Shown here: positions 16,793-24,704 of the stretch, in pieces
Layout: each line of letters opens with the position of its first letter
Numbering within the stretch: the first letter of the stretch is position 1
Assembly (NCBI GenBank): GCA_045629005.1
Contig: JAZQQJ010000037.1
Coordinates: forward strand, 1 to 26,474
DNA: 26,474 nucleotides
Source of the DNA: RGIG3528 sp045629005
Lineage (GTDB): Bacteria; Bacillota; Clostridia; Lachnospirales; Lachnospiraceae
Reading direction: 5' to 3'
Program-made: the position numbers and the translations under genes
Notes under the pieces: generated by a model
Databases searched by the model: none
Told to the model about the DNA's origin: nothing
The model's input: the letters and a program-made list of their open reading frames with translations, nothing else

Positions 16793-18394
16793 ATGGACAT
16801 GAAAAATGCATGTGAGTCCATCCGCTCAGGAAAAACGTATCTTGGCATAGAGCTCGGATCCACAAGAATCAAGGCAGTACTTATCGGCGAAGACTATTCA
16901 CCAATCGCATCCGGAGATCATGAGTGGGAAAACAAACTCATCGATGGCATCTGGACATATTCTACAGATGAAATCTGGAACGGTCTCAGAGACTGCTATG
17001 CAAAGCTTGCAGCAGACGTCCTTTCAAAGTACGATGAAGAGCTCACAAGCGTCGGAGCAATGGGCATCAGTGCAATGATGCACGGCTATATGGTATTTGA
17101 CAAGACCGGTCGTATTCTTGTTCCTTTCAGAACTTGGAGAAACACCATTACAGGCGAAGCAAGCGACAAGCTTTCCGAGCTGTTTGGCTTTAATATTCCC
17201 CAGCGTTGGAGCATTGCTCATCTTTACCAGGCCATTCTTAACGGCGAAAAGCATGTTCCTGAAATTGACTACATGACAACTCTTGAGGGCTATGTCCATT
17301 GGCTTCTCACAGGCAATAAGGTTCTCGGTATCGGTGACTGTGCAGGTATGTTCCCTATCGATGCCAACACAAAGAACTATAATGCTGAGTATGTTAAGAA
17401 GTTTGACGACCTTATTTCGGATAAGGGCTATTCCTGGAAGCTTTCAGATATTCTCCCGAAGCTTCTTCTTGCAGGTGAAGATGCAGGCGTGCTTTCTGAA
17501 GAAGGTGCAAAGCTTCTCGATCCTACCGGCAAGCTTAAGGCAGGCATTAAGATGTGTCCTCCCGAAGGTGATGCAGGCACAGGTATGGTTGCTACAAACT
17601 CTGTTGCAAAGCGTACGTGTAACGTTTCAGCCGGCACAAGCTGTTTCGCCATGGTAGTTCTCGAAAAGGATTTGAAGGCTCTTCACAGAGAAATCGATAT
17701 GGTTACAACTCCCGACGGACTTCCTGTTGCAATGGTTCATTGCAATAACTGTACTTCTGATCTTAACGCATGGGTTAATCTTTTTGATGAGAATCTTAAG
17801 CTTTTCGGAGTAAGCCTTGATAAGGGTCAGATTTATGAAAGACTTTACAAGCATGCACTTGAAGGAGATAAGGATTGCGGCGGTGTTGTTTCATATCCTT
17901 ACTTCTCAGGTGAGCATGTTACACATATGGACGAGGGTCGTCCGATGTTTGTACGTATGCCGGATGCAAAGTTCAATCTTGCAAACTTTATGCGTGCAAG
18001 CCTTATTTCATCTCTTGGTGTTCTTAAGCTTGGTATGGACATCCTCAACAAAGAAGAGGGCGTTGGCGTAGACAAGGTTATGGGACATGGTGGTCTTTTC
18101 AAAACAAAGGGCGTAGGTCAGGGCATTCTTGCTGCAGTTATGAACTCCCCTGTTACCTGTATGGAAACCGCAGGTGAAGGCGGTGCCTGGGGCGCAGCTC
18201 TTCTTGCAGCATTTGCGGCATGCAAGAACGGAAGAACACTTCCTCAGTTCCTTGACGAAGAAGTTTTCGCAGGTGCAAAGAGCTTTACAATGGCTCCGGA
18301 CGCAGAGGATATTGCAGGTCTTGAAGCTTATATGGAAACATACAAGAAAGGACTTGTTGCAGAAAAGGCTGCTGTGGAGGGAATGTCATGTTAG
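16793..18394 (+). CDS. araB: FGGY-family sugar kinase, probably L-ribulokinase
   Basis: Predicted to phosphorylate L-ribulose to L-ribulose-5-phosphate. The 533-residue protein has the FGGY fold: N-terminal GIELGSTRIKAVL, substrate segment ISAMMHGYMVFD, catalytic Asp260 in EGDAGTG, and C-terminal ATP-site segments MGHGGLFKTKG and GEGGAWGAALLA. It is distinct from the xylulokinase at 8689 and resembles the approximately 530-residue kinases paired with AraD in Bacteroides and Lachnospiraceae. The assignment to L-ribulose rests mainly on the immediate overlap with araD: the stop codon lies within ATGTTAG shared with the araD start. GGGAG at 16782-16786 sets the start. Another ketose is possible. 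araA is absent from the window. Confidence 0.72.
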   Translation: MDMKNACESIRSGKTYLGIELGSTRIKAVLIGEDYSPIASGDHEWENKLIDGIWTYSTDEIWNGLRDCYAKLAADVLSKYDEELTSVGAMGISAMMHGYMVFDKTGRILVPFRTWRNTITGEASDKLSELFGFNIPQRWSIAHLYQAILNGEKHVPEIDYMTTLEGYVHWLLTGNKVLGIGDCAGMFPIDANTKNYNAEYVKKFDDLISDKGYSWKLSDILPKLLLAGEDAGVLSEEGAKLLDPTGKLKAGIKMCPPEGDAGTGMVATNSVAKRTCNVSAGTSCFAMVVLEKDLKALHREIDMVTTPDGLPVAMVHCNNCTSDLNAWVNLFDENLKLFGVSLDKGQIYERLYKHALEGDKDCGGVVSYPYFSGEHVTHMDEGRPMFVRMPDAKFNLANFMRASLISSLGVLKLGMDILNKEEGVGVDKVMGHGGLFKTKGVGQGILAAVMNSPVTCMETAGEGGAWGAALLAAFAACKNGRTLPQFLDEEVFAGAKSFTMAPDAEDIAGLEAYMETYKKGLVAEKAAVEGMSC

Positions 18395-19077
18395 AAGAAC
18401 TGAAAAAGCTTGTTTATGAGCAGAATATGGAGCTCCCCAAGAGAGGGCTCGTTACATATACATGGGGCAATGTATCAGGCATTGACCGTGCTTCCGGACT
18501 TGTTGTAATCAAGCCTTCGGGTGTTGATTACGAAACAATGAAGCCTGAGGATATGGTTGTCGTTGACCTTGACGGCAAGGTTGTTGAAGGACATTACAGA
18601 CCTTCATCCGATACACCGACACACGTTGAGCTTTACAAGGCTTTCCCCGAAATCGGAGGTGTTGTTCATACACATTCACCCTGGGCTACAAGCTGGGCTG
18701 AAGCAGCACGCTCAATTCCCTGCTATGGCACAACACATGCTGATTACTTCTATGGTACAATTCCTTGCGTAAGGAATCTTACAAAAGAGGAAATTGAAGA
18801 AGGCTATGAAAAGAACACAGGTCTTTCCATTGTTGAAGCTTTTCAGAATAATAACCCTGTTTACTGCCCCGGTTGCGTTTGCGCAAACCACGGACCGTTT
18901 ACATGGGGTAAAGACCCTAAAGAAGCTGTTCATAATGCAGTTGTACTTGAAGAAGTATGCAAGATGGCTGCAAGAGCAGAAGCATTAAATCCCGACATTC
19001 ATGAGACACCTCAGGCAATGCAGGATAAGCATTTCTACAGAAAACATGGAGCTAACGCTTACTACGGACAGAACTGA
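18388..19077 (+). CDS. araD: L-ribulose-5-phosphate 4-epimerase
   Basis: Class II aldolase-fold enzyme converting L-ribulose-5-phosphate to D-xylulose-5-phosphate, the last step that joins arabinose catabolism to the pentose phosphate pathway. The 229 residues match the usual length. Metal ligands are visible: His94 and His96 in VVHTHSPWA, and His168 in ANHGPFTWG, with the active-site acid Asp75 in SSDTPTHVELY. E. coli AraD uses His95, His97, His171 and Asp76. GGAGGG at 18376-18381 and a 7-base overlap with the kinase indicate translational coupling. The ending HFYRKHGANAYYGQN is the typical AraD tail. Confidence 0.93.
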   Translation: MLEELKKLVYEQNMELPKRGLVTYTWGNVSGIDRASGLVVIKPSGVDYETMKPEDMVVVDLDGKVVEGHYRPSSDTPTHVELYKAFPEIGGVVHTHSPWATSWAEAARSIPCYGTTHADYFYGTIPCVRNLTKEEIEEGYEKNTGLSIVEAFQNNNPVYCPGCVCANHGPFTWGKDPKEAVHNAVVLEEVCKMAARAEALNPDIHETPQAMQDKHFYRKHGANAYYGQN

Positions 19078-19079
19078 GA

Positions 19080-20891
19080 ATGACTGATAAAAAAGGTAAA
19101 AACAGAAGATTTGCTCCGATACTTATTTTGAGCGTTCTGACTTTTGTTGCACTTTGGTTCCTTTCGGGAAAACTGAAGTTTTCAGCTACCGGCTCGGAGA
19201 ATATCAATATTCTCGACAGCAAATGGGATATCAGGGTGAACGGAGTTACCTACGAGAATGCAAACCTTGATGAGTTCGTTTTCACAGACCTTAAGCGATT
19301 GGACATTATTGATATGTCTTATGAGCTTGGTGAGGAAATGAACGGTGGGCAGACTGCAGAAATTCTCGTTTATTTGTGTAGCGTTGAGGCTTATCTCGAC
19401 GGTGAACGTATCTACTCATACGGGCTTGATGATGTCTGGGCCGATAAAATGGTTGGAAGTGGCTATCATTTCATCACTCTTCCTGAGGAATGCGCAGGTA
19501 AGAAACTTCTGATCCGAATGGTCATTAATGAAGACAATGCATTTACCAGCATCCGTCCTGTAAGATGCGTTAAGACGGGAAAGACGCTTATTGATTTCAG
19601 TGACAGGAATGCAGTTATTATCTTTATTGATATTTTCCTGCTTATGCTCGGCTTCATCCTTACCGTAATAGGTTTCTTCTCAGCAGTTTTGAACAGATCG
19701 GGTTTCGGACTTTTGTCAATCGGATTGTTTTCAGCTATGATGGGCCTTTGGGCAATGTGCACCAACGGAATATTTACGCTGTTTTCAATCGACAGGACGT
19801 TTGTTACCGGCCTTGAGTACATTTCGCTGTATCTTACTCCCGTAACTGTCGGACTGGTTTTTCTGGATATGCGAAAGGAAGAGAGCGGATGGAGAAAACT
19901 TCTTGTTGTAACGGGAACAACCATTCTTGTGGATTTCTGCGTTGTGGCGGTCATTCTTCATGCTACCAATTCAATGCGATTCCCGGCAACGCTTCTCTGG
20001 TTCCAGATTATTGGATTTATATGCGTTGTTATGCTTCTTATCGGAGGTGTTCTTTCTGTTAAGAATAAGTCATTCTCGGAAAAGATTACAACTGCGGGTG
20101 TCAATATTGTTTTCATAGCAGTTGCACTTGACTTTGCAAGATTTAACATACAGAAGTATGTGTTCCCGAATTCACAGTTATTACAAAACAGTTTTATTCC
20201 CATTGGAGCATTGCTGTTTGTAGTCCTGCTTGTAGCAAGCTATCTTGCCCATCTTTATGACATGGTTATAACAAATGCCGAAAGAGAAGCACTCACAAGA
20301 CTCGCATATCATGATCCTCTTACCGGACTCTTCAACAGAGCAATGAGCTATGATGCATTCTCGCGTATTGAGCAGAATGGTGATAAGGCTACACTTATAA
20401 GCTTTGACATGAACGGTCTAAAAACCGTTAATGACAGCTTCGGACATGACGAAGGAGACCAGTTCCTTAAGCGTGTGGCACATATTCTTGAACGTTCGTT
20501 TGAGGATGTTGGTGATTGTTACAGAATCGGCGGAGACGAATTTCTTGTAATTGTTTCTGAAGCAAAGCGTGATGAACTTGAAAATGCTTTGAAGAAGTTT
20601 TTGGAGAATACGGAAAAGGCTTCGGAGTACAGTGATTACGTTATCAGTGCAGCCTATGGCAAGGCAACAGTTGGTGAAGCTGAAGACACATCAATGCATG
20701 CGACAATGGCACTTGCCGATAAGCGTATGTATGAAATGAAAGCTACGTGTGAGAATTCGCGTATGGCGAAGGAAACTGCGAAAGAAACTGAGACAACAGA
20801 AACTGAAGTTACTGAAACAGAAGCTGAGACAACAGAAGTTGAAAGCACTGAAAAAGAAGCAGTTACTGACGATTCTGCAAGTGATTCTTAA
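19080..20891 (+). CDS. Membrane diguanylate cyclase (GGDEF)
   Basis: A 603-residue sensor enzyme, predicted to make cyclic di-GMP from two GTP. Residues 1-31 form a membrane anchor, about 32-180 an extracytoplasmic beta-rich domain, and about 181-395 a block of roughly seven membrane helices, an arrangement like 7TMR-DISM receptors. A short linker leads to the GGDEF domain at about 410-560: HDPLTGLFNR, FDMNGLKTVNDSFGHDEGD and the active-site loop GGDEF at 484-488. The RxxD inhibitory site that normally lies five residues before GGDEF is missing. The C-terminus (about 550-603) is a Glu/Thr-rich low-complexity tail with repeated TETE units. It begins 2 bases after araD with no strong ribosome site, so it is probably cotranscribed and coupled. 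The last 29 bases overlap the opposing dtxR-like gene. Confidence 0.9.
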   Translation: MTDKKGKNRRFAPILILSVLTFVALWFLSGKLKFSATGSENINILDSKWDIRVNGVTYENANLDEFVFTDLKRLDIIDMSYELGEEMNGGQTAEILVYLCSVEAYLDGERIYSYGLDDVWADKMVGSGYHFITLPEECAGKKLLIRMVINEDNAFTSIRPVRCVKTGKTLIDFSDRNAVIIFIDIFLLMLGFILTVIGFFSAVLNRSGFGLLSIGLFSAMMGLWAMCTNGIFTLFSIDRTFVTGLEYISLYLTPVTVGLVFLDMRKEESGWRKLLVVTGTTILVDFCVVAVILHATNSMRFPATLLWFQIIGFICVVMLLIGGVLSVKNKSFSEKITTAGVNIVFIAVALDFARFNIQKYVFPNSQLLQNSFIPIGALLFVVLLVASYLAHLYDMVITNAEREALTRLAYHDPLTGLFNRAMSYDAFSRIEQNGDKATLISFDMNGLKTVNDSFGHDEGDQFLKRVAHILERSFEDVGDCYRIGGDEFLVIVSEAKRDELENALKKFLENTEKASEYSDYVISAAYGKATVGEAEDTSMHATMALADKRMYEMKATCENSRMAKETAKETETTETEVTETEAETTEVESTEKEAVTDDSASDS

Positions 20892-21225
20892 TTGCTTCAA
20901 ACGTTTCGTCACTTAAATCATGTTCTATCTTGCAGGCGTCGTTTACGGCAGTTTCCCTGTCGACACCGAGCTTCATAAGAACAGAAGAAAGAAGAGTGTG
21001 ACGCTCATACATTTTACAGGCAATTTCCTTACCTGAGGAGGTAAGGTTAAGAGAACCATCGGAGGCTACTTCAAGGTAGCCTCCGTTTTTTAACAGACTA
21101 ACGGCACGGCTTACACTTGGTTTGGAATAGCCCATATATTCTGCAACATCAAGAGAGCGAACTTTTTCGCTCGTCTGTGAGAGAACCCAAATGGTTTCAA
21201 GATACATTTCGCCTGATTCCTGCAT
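20863..21225 (-). CDS. Short DtxR/IdeR-type metal-dependent repressor
   Basis: AAAGGAGG complementary to 21233-21240 points to the ATG at 21223-21225, giving 120 residues; the upstream in-frame ATG at 21252 lies on the wrong side of that site. The N-terminal winged helix contains VRSLDVAEYMGYSKPSVSRAVSLL. Metal ligands resemble IdeR: Met7 in EMYLETI, and Cys98, Glu101, His102 in CKIEHDLSDE. A Met at that position, rather than the Asp of MntR, favours iron. It ends after the dimerisation helix region and lacks the SH3 domain of 220-230-residue DtxR/IdeR proteins. Divergent from feoAB with GTTAG-N6-CTAAC sites between, so it very probably represses iron uptake when Fe(II) is plentiful. Confidence 0.85.
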   Translation of the reverse strand: MQESGEMYLETIWVLSQTSEKVRSLDVAEYMGYSKPSVSRAVSLLKNGGYLEVASDGSLNLTSSGKEIACKMYERHTLLSSVLMKLGVDRETAVNDACKIEHDLSDETFEAIKNHLQNRQ

Positions 21226-21252
21226 TGCCATGCCTCCTTTGAAATTTAGCAT

Positions 21253-21281
21253 ATTATATCAAATGAAAAGATGTTTGACAA
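21253..21281 (-). promoter_or_regulatory. Promoter of the dtxR-type gene
   Basis: On the minus strand TTGTCA (21276-21281), a 17-base spacer and perfect TATAAT (21253-21258) with TGA before it. Its -35 overlaps the feo -35 by five bases. Confidence 0.7.
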
Positions 21282-21303
21282 TCCGGTTAGTCTATGCTAA
21301 CAT
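21275..21303 (+). promoter_or_regulatory. Promoter of the feo operon
   Basis: Perfect TTGACA (21275-21280), a 17-base spacer and TAACAT (21298-21303). The first DtxR-type operator spans the spacer and the -10, so a bound repressor would block RNA polymerase. Confidence 0.75.
21286..21301. promoter_or_regulatory. DtxR-type operator 1
   Basis: GTTAG-TCTATG-CTAAC. Covers the feo promoter spacer and part of its -10. Matches the half-sites of the DtxR/IdeR consensus (TTAGGNTAGNCTAACCTAA type). Confidence 0.75.
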
Positions 21304-21311
21304 ATAGCACG

Positions 21312-21327
21312 GTTAGCGGAGACTAAC
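21312..21327. promoter_or_regulatory. DtxR-type operator 2
   Basis: GTTAG-CGGAGA-CTAAC, starting 26 bases after operator 1, at or just after the expected feo transcription start. Confidence 0.75.
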
Positions 21328-21345
21328 TTATTTAATGGGAATTCG

Positions 21346-21361
21346 GTTAGCGTAGGCTAAC
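21346..21361. promoter_or_regulatory. DtxR-type operator 3
   Basis: GTTAGC-GTAG-GCTAAC, the most symmetrical copy, 34 bases after operator 2 and inside the feo leader. Confidence 0.75.
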
Positions 21362-21415
21362 TGGATTGAGAAACAAAGAGGGACATGGTGACAACATTGA
21401 ACGCGGAGGCTGAGA

Positions 21416-21586
21416 ATGGTTTTTGCTAATGGCAATATAATGACAATCATTGTAATAATCATTATTGCGGTGCTGTTTGTTATCAGCATTGTTAATGTTG
21501 TCAAAAACAGGAAAAAAGGTAAACACTTGTGTGGTGGAGACTGCTCAAGATGCTCGGGGTGCGGCGCGTTTAATAAAAACGAATAA
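21416..21586 (+). CDS. FeoB-associated Cys-rich membrane protein
   Basis: A 56-residue protein with GGAGG at 21405-21409. Residues 9-29 are one hydrophobic membrane helix (TIIVIIIIAVLFVISIV), then a basic patch KNRKKGKH, then a cysteine cluster C-GGDC-SRC-SGC with four cysteines at 39, 43, 46 and 49. This is the pattern of the small FeoB-associated family, thought to help ferrous iron uptake by an unknown mechanism. Such genes usually follow feoB; here the gene comes first, right after the operators and 35 bases before feoAB. Confidence 0.8.
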   Translation: MVFANGNIMTIIVIIIIAVLFVISIVNVVKNRKKGKHLCGGDCSRCSGCGAFNKNE

Positions 21587-21621
21587 TGTATTGATGGGAA
21601 TGTTTAAAACACGGAGGCGTT

Positions 21622-23964
21622 ATGACACTTAAAGAGTTAAAAATAGGAAACAGTGCGGTAATAGATGCTGTTGGCGGTGAGGGTGCTTTACGTCAGCATT
21701 TCCTTGATATGGGACTTATTCCCGGTGCTGAGGTTACAATGGTTAAGCATGCACCTATGGGAGACCCTGTTGAAGTAAAGATTCATGGCTATGAACTTAC
21801 GCTCCGTCTGGCGGACGCGGACGAAATCGCTGTTCATGAGATTGATGATAAAGAAAAGAGTGCGGATCCTGTGTTCAAGGAACATCGTTTTATCGAGCAT
21901 CCCGGACATGGTGAAGGTGGTAAATTCCATGTTAAAGAAACGGAAAAACCTGTTCCGGAGGAAACCGTTCTGACGTTTGCTCTTGCGGGCAATCAGAATT
22001 GCGGAAAAACAACTCTGTTTAACCAGCTTACAGGCTCAAATCAGCATGTTGGCAATTTCCCCGGTGTTACAGTTGATAAAAAATCGGGAGCTATTAAAGA
22101 CTACCCAAAGACAGAGATTACAGACCTTCCGGGAATATATTCTCTTTCACCTTATACGAGCGAGGAGATAGTAACACGTCGGTTTATTATTAACGAAAAG
22201 CCCTACGGCATCATAAATATTGTTGATGCTACAAACATTGAACGAAACCTTTATCTCACCATGCAGCTTATGGAACTGGAGGTTCCGATGGTGCTTGCTA
22301 TCAACATGATGGATGAGCTGAATAAGAACGGAGGCTCCATTCGTGTAAACGATGTTGAGGCTGCTCTTGGAATACCTGTTGTCCCCATTACAGCAGCGAA
22401 AAACGAAGGCGTAGACGAGCTTATTGAGCATGCAATGCATGTTGCTAAGTATCAGGAACGCCCCGGACGCACGGACTTCTGTGATATTAACGACCACGGC
22501 GGTGCAGTACATAGAGCGCTTCACGGCATCATTCATCTTATTGAGGACCATGCTAAGGCAGCGGGAATTCCGGTTAGATTTGCAGCAACAAAACTTGTTG
22601 AGGGCGACGAGCGAATTCTTGAGGCATTGAAACTGGATGGAAATGAAAGAGAAATGCTTGAACACATTATTGTGCAGATGGAGCAGGAGCGTGGACTTGA
22701 CCGCGCTGCAGCTATTGCCGATATGCGATTCACATTCATAAGAAAGCTTGTTGAACGTTCCGTTATTAAGCCAAAAGAGAGCAAGGAGCATGAAAGAAGT
22801 GTAAAGATTGATAAACTTCTGACCGGTAAATTTACAGGTATTCCGATGTTCATAATCATTATGGCACTTGTGTTCTGGCTCACGTTCAGTGTTATCGGTG
22901 CAAAGCTGCAGGGCCTTTTGGATATGGGCATCGATGCGCTTTCAAATCTTGTTGACAAAGGGCTGACGGCATTAAATATAAACGAAGTTGTTCATTCGCT
23001 CGTAATTGACGGAATTTTTAATGGCGTAGGCAGCGTATTAAGCTTCCTGCCCGTTATTGTAACGCTGTTCCTGTTCATGTCTCTCCTTGAAGACTCCGGA
23101 TATATTGCGAGAGTGGCTTTCATCATGGATAAGCTTTTAAGAAAAATCGGCCTTTCCGGACGAAGCATAGTTCCTATGCTTATTGGCTTTGGTTGCTCGG
23201 TGCCGGGTGTTATGGCTTCGAGAACCTTACCGTCCGAAAGAGACCGTAAGATGACAATATTAATGACTCCTTTTATGAGCTGTTCCGCAAAAATGCCTAT
23301 TTATGCTTTCTTTGCACATGCATTTTTCCCGAAGTATTCGGCTCTTGTAATGATTGGACTGTATTTCATCGGAATCATTATCGGTATATGTTTTGCATTT
23401 ATCCTTAAGAAGACTAAATTCAAAGGAGAAGCGGTTCCTTTTGTAATGGAACTTCCGAACTACAGACTTCCGGGATTGAAGAATACAATGCAGCTTCTTT
23501 GGGAGAAGGCCAAGGACTTCCTGCAGAAGGCATTTACATTAATCTTTGTTGCAACGATAGTAATCTGGTGCCTGCAGACTTTCAATCCGAGACTTATGGT
23601 TGTCGAGGATTCTTCAGAATCGATTCTTGCTAGTATTGCAGGACTCATTGCTCCAATCTTCAAGCCTTTGGGCTTTGGCGACTGGCGCGTGTCAACAGCA
23701 CTTATTTCAGGCTTCATGGCAAAGGAAAGTGTTGTTTCGACAATAACAGTACTCTTTGGCTCGACAGAAGCTGTTCTTGCAGCATTTTCAGTTGCCTCCG
23801 TGCTCCCACTCCTTGTATTCTGCCTGCTTTATACTCCTTGTATTGCTGCAATAGCTGCGGTAAAGCGCGAATTGGGGCTGAAATGGGCCATTGCAATGGT
23901 TATAGGTCAGTGCTGTATCGCATGGCTCGCAGCAGGGGCTGTAAGACTTATCTTAATCCTTTAA
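21622..23964 (+). CDS. feoB: Ferrous iron transporter, FeoA-FeoB fusion
   Basis: Takes up Fe(II) across the cytoplasmic membrane. Residues 1-75 are a FeoA SH3-like domain (LRQHFLDMGLIPGAEVTM, GYELTLR), joined by a 45-residue charged linker with several His to the FeoB GTPase. G1 is GNQNCGKT at 123-130, the GNFPGVTVD segment follows, G3 is DLPG at 168-171 and G4 NMMD at 228-231. Residues from about 400 form the membrane domain with two Gate repeats; GFGCSVPGVMASR and FMSCSAKMPIY carry conserved cysteines. The 780 residues equal FeoA plus FeoB. GGAGG at 21613-21617 supports the start. Read from the operator-controlled promoter at 21275-21303. The 3' end overlaps the opposing TetR-type gene by 17 bases. 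Confidence 0.95.
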   Translation: MTLKELKIGNSAVIDAVGGEGALRQHFLDMGLIPGAEVTMVKHAPMGDPVEVKIHGYELTLRLADADEIAVHEIDDKEKSADPVFKEHRFIEHPGHGEGGKFHVKETEKPVPEETVLTFALAGNQNCGKTTLFNQLTGSNQHVGNFPGVTVDKKSGAIKDYPKTEITDLPGIYSLSPYTSEEIVTRRFIINEKPYGIINIVDATNIERNLYLTMQLMELEVPMVLAINMMDELNKNGGSIRVNDVEAALGIPVVPITAAKNEGVDELIEHAMHVAKYQERPGRTDFCDINDHGGAVHRALHGIIHLIEDHAKAAGIPVRFAATKLVEGDERILEALKLDGNEREMLEHIIVQMEQERGLDRAAAIADMRFTFIRKLVERSVIKPKESKEHERSVKIDKLLTGKFTGIPMFIIIMALVFWLTFSVIGAKLQGLLDMGIDALSNLVDKGLTALNINEVVHSLVIDGIFNGVGSVLSFLPVIVTLFLFMSLLEDSGYIARVAFIMDKLLRKIGLSGRSIVPMLIGFGCSVPGVMASRTLPSERDRKMTILMTPFMSCSAKMPIYAFFAHAFFPKYSALVMIGLYFIGIIIGICFAFILKKTKFKGEAVPFVMELPNYRLPGLKNTMQLLWEKAKDFLQKAFTLIFVATIVIWCLQTFNPRLMVVEDSSESILASIAGLIAPIFKPLGFGDWRVSTALISGFMAKESVVSTITVLFGSTEAVLAAFSVASVLPLLVFCLLYTPCIAAIAAVKRELGLKWAIAMVIGQCCIAWLAAGAVRLILIL

Positions 23965-24511
23965 ACATAAGATTGCTGCATGTTTCGGCAATGAGGTGGG
24001 AATCGGTTTTCATATCATCGAGAATCCACTGTGTAAGAACTGAGTAAAGGCATCCTGCCAGATATACGTTGTGAACGTAGAGCTCCTGATCCTTTCCCTG
24101 ATTCGGGCGATCAAGCCCAAGTATGAATTTGCGCAGAATCCTGTCGCCGAATCCGGCGTTCAGAAGAAGCTTGTAATCATCTGCAGAGGCACGTGTCATT
24201 TCAAGAAGGAGTACCCACGCATCAACGCCGTCGGTGCCTGCATCAAACTGGCTTACAACGCACACTGTGCGGAATATAAAGCGTTCAAGGAAGTTATCAA
24301 GAATAGCTTCCTTTGAATCGTAATTTCGATAATAGGAAATACGTGATACTTTTGCGCGCTTGATTATTTCTGTAATGGTAATGTCTGCAAAAGGTTTTTC
24401 ACGCATAAGTAAAAGAAGAGCGGACTCAATGCCTTCATGAACGGCATCGTTCGCTTTTTTGTTTGACATGTGACGCATGTCTTTTTTTGTGGGCTCGTTA
24501 ATGGACTTCAT
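23948..24511 (-). CDS. TetR/AcrR-family transcriptional regulator
   Basis: A 187-residue protein with AGGAGG complementary to 24519-24524 before the ATG. Residues about 20-70 form a TetR-type helix-turn-helix: ESALLLLMREKPFADITITEII-type helix, then the recognition part RAKVSRISYYRNYDSKEAIL. The C-terminal half is helical and would hold the ligand pocket and dimer interface, with no recognisable ligand motif; it resembles the TetR_C group of Firmicute DhaS-like regulators. The gene is divergent from the microprotein and GH5 genes, which are candidates for its targets, but no matching palindrome was assigned with confidence. Confidence 0.85.
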   Translation of the reverse strand: MKSINEPTKKDMRHMSNKKANDAVHEGIESALLLLMREKPFADITITEIIKRAKVSRISYYRNYDSKEAILDNFLERFIFRTVCVVSQFDAGTDGVDAWVLLLEMTRASADDYKLLLNAGFGDRILRKFILGLDRPNQGKDQELYVHNVYLAGCLYSVLTQWILDDMKTDSHLIAETCSNLMFKGLR

Positions 24512-24661
24512 ACAATGGCCTCCTGTGGCAAAGAAAAAGGTGAATGATAGAATTCAAGCAGAATGATTAGCATTGTACGCGATGAAACAAGTGTTGCATT
24601 GGTAAGATAGCATATTGCTTAAAAATAGCAAAGGGATGGGTAAAAATATCCCCATAGTACG

Positions 24662-24670
24662 TGCTAAAAT
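24662..24670 (+). promoter_or_regulatory. Candidate extended -10 before the microprotein gene
   Basis: TGC-TAAAAT (24662-24670) about 35 bases before the microprotein ATG. There is no good -35; an imperfect repeat ATGGG / CCCAT (24636-24655) lies where it would be and may be a regulator site. Confidence 0.35.
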
Positions 24671-24704
24671 CTATTCATACAGAAGCACATAAGGAGGCAG
24701 AACT

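Noticed and set aside
21385..21429. 14-codon leader peptide before the Cys-rich Feo protein
   Set aside because: Its purine stretch lies only about two bases before the ATG, and no regulatory codon pattern is visible.
22147..22791. 214-residue open frame opposite feoB
   Set aside because: Lies fully antisense to conserved FeoB GTPase sequence, has no ribosome site, and has an unusual Cys/Asn/Ser-rich composition.
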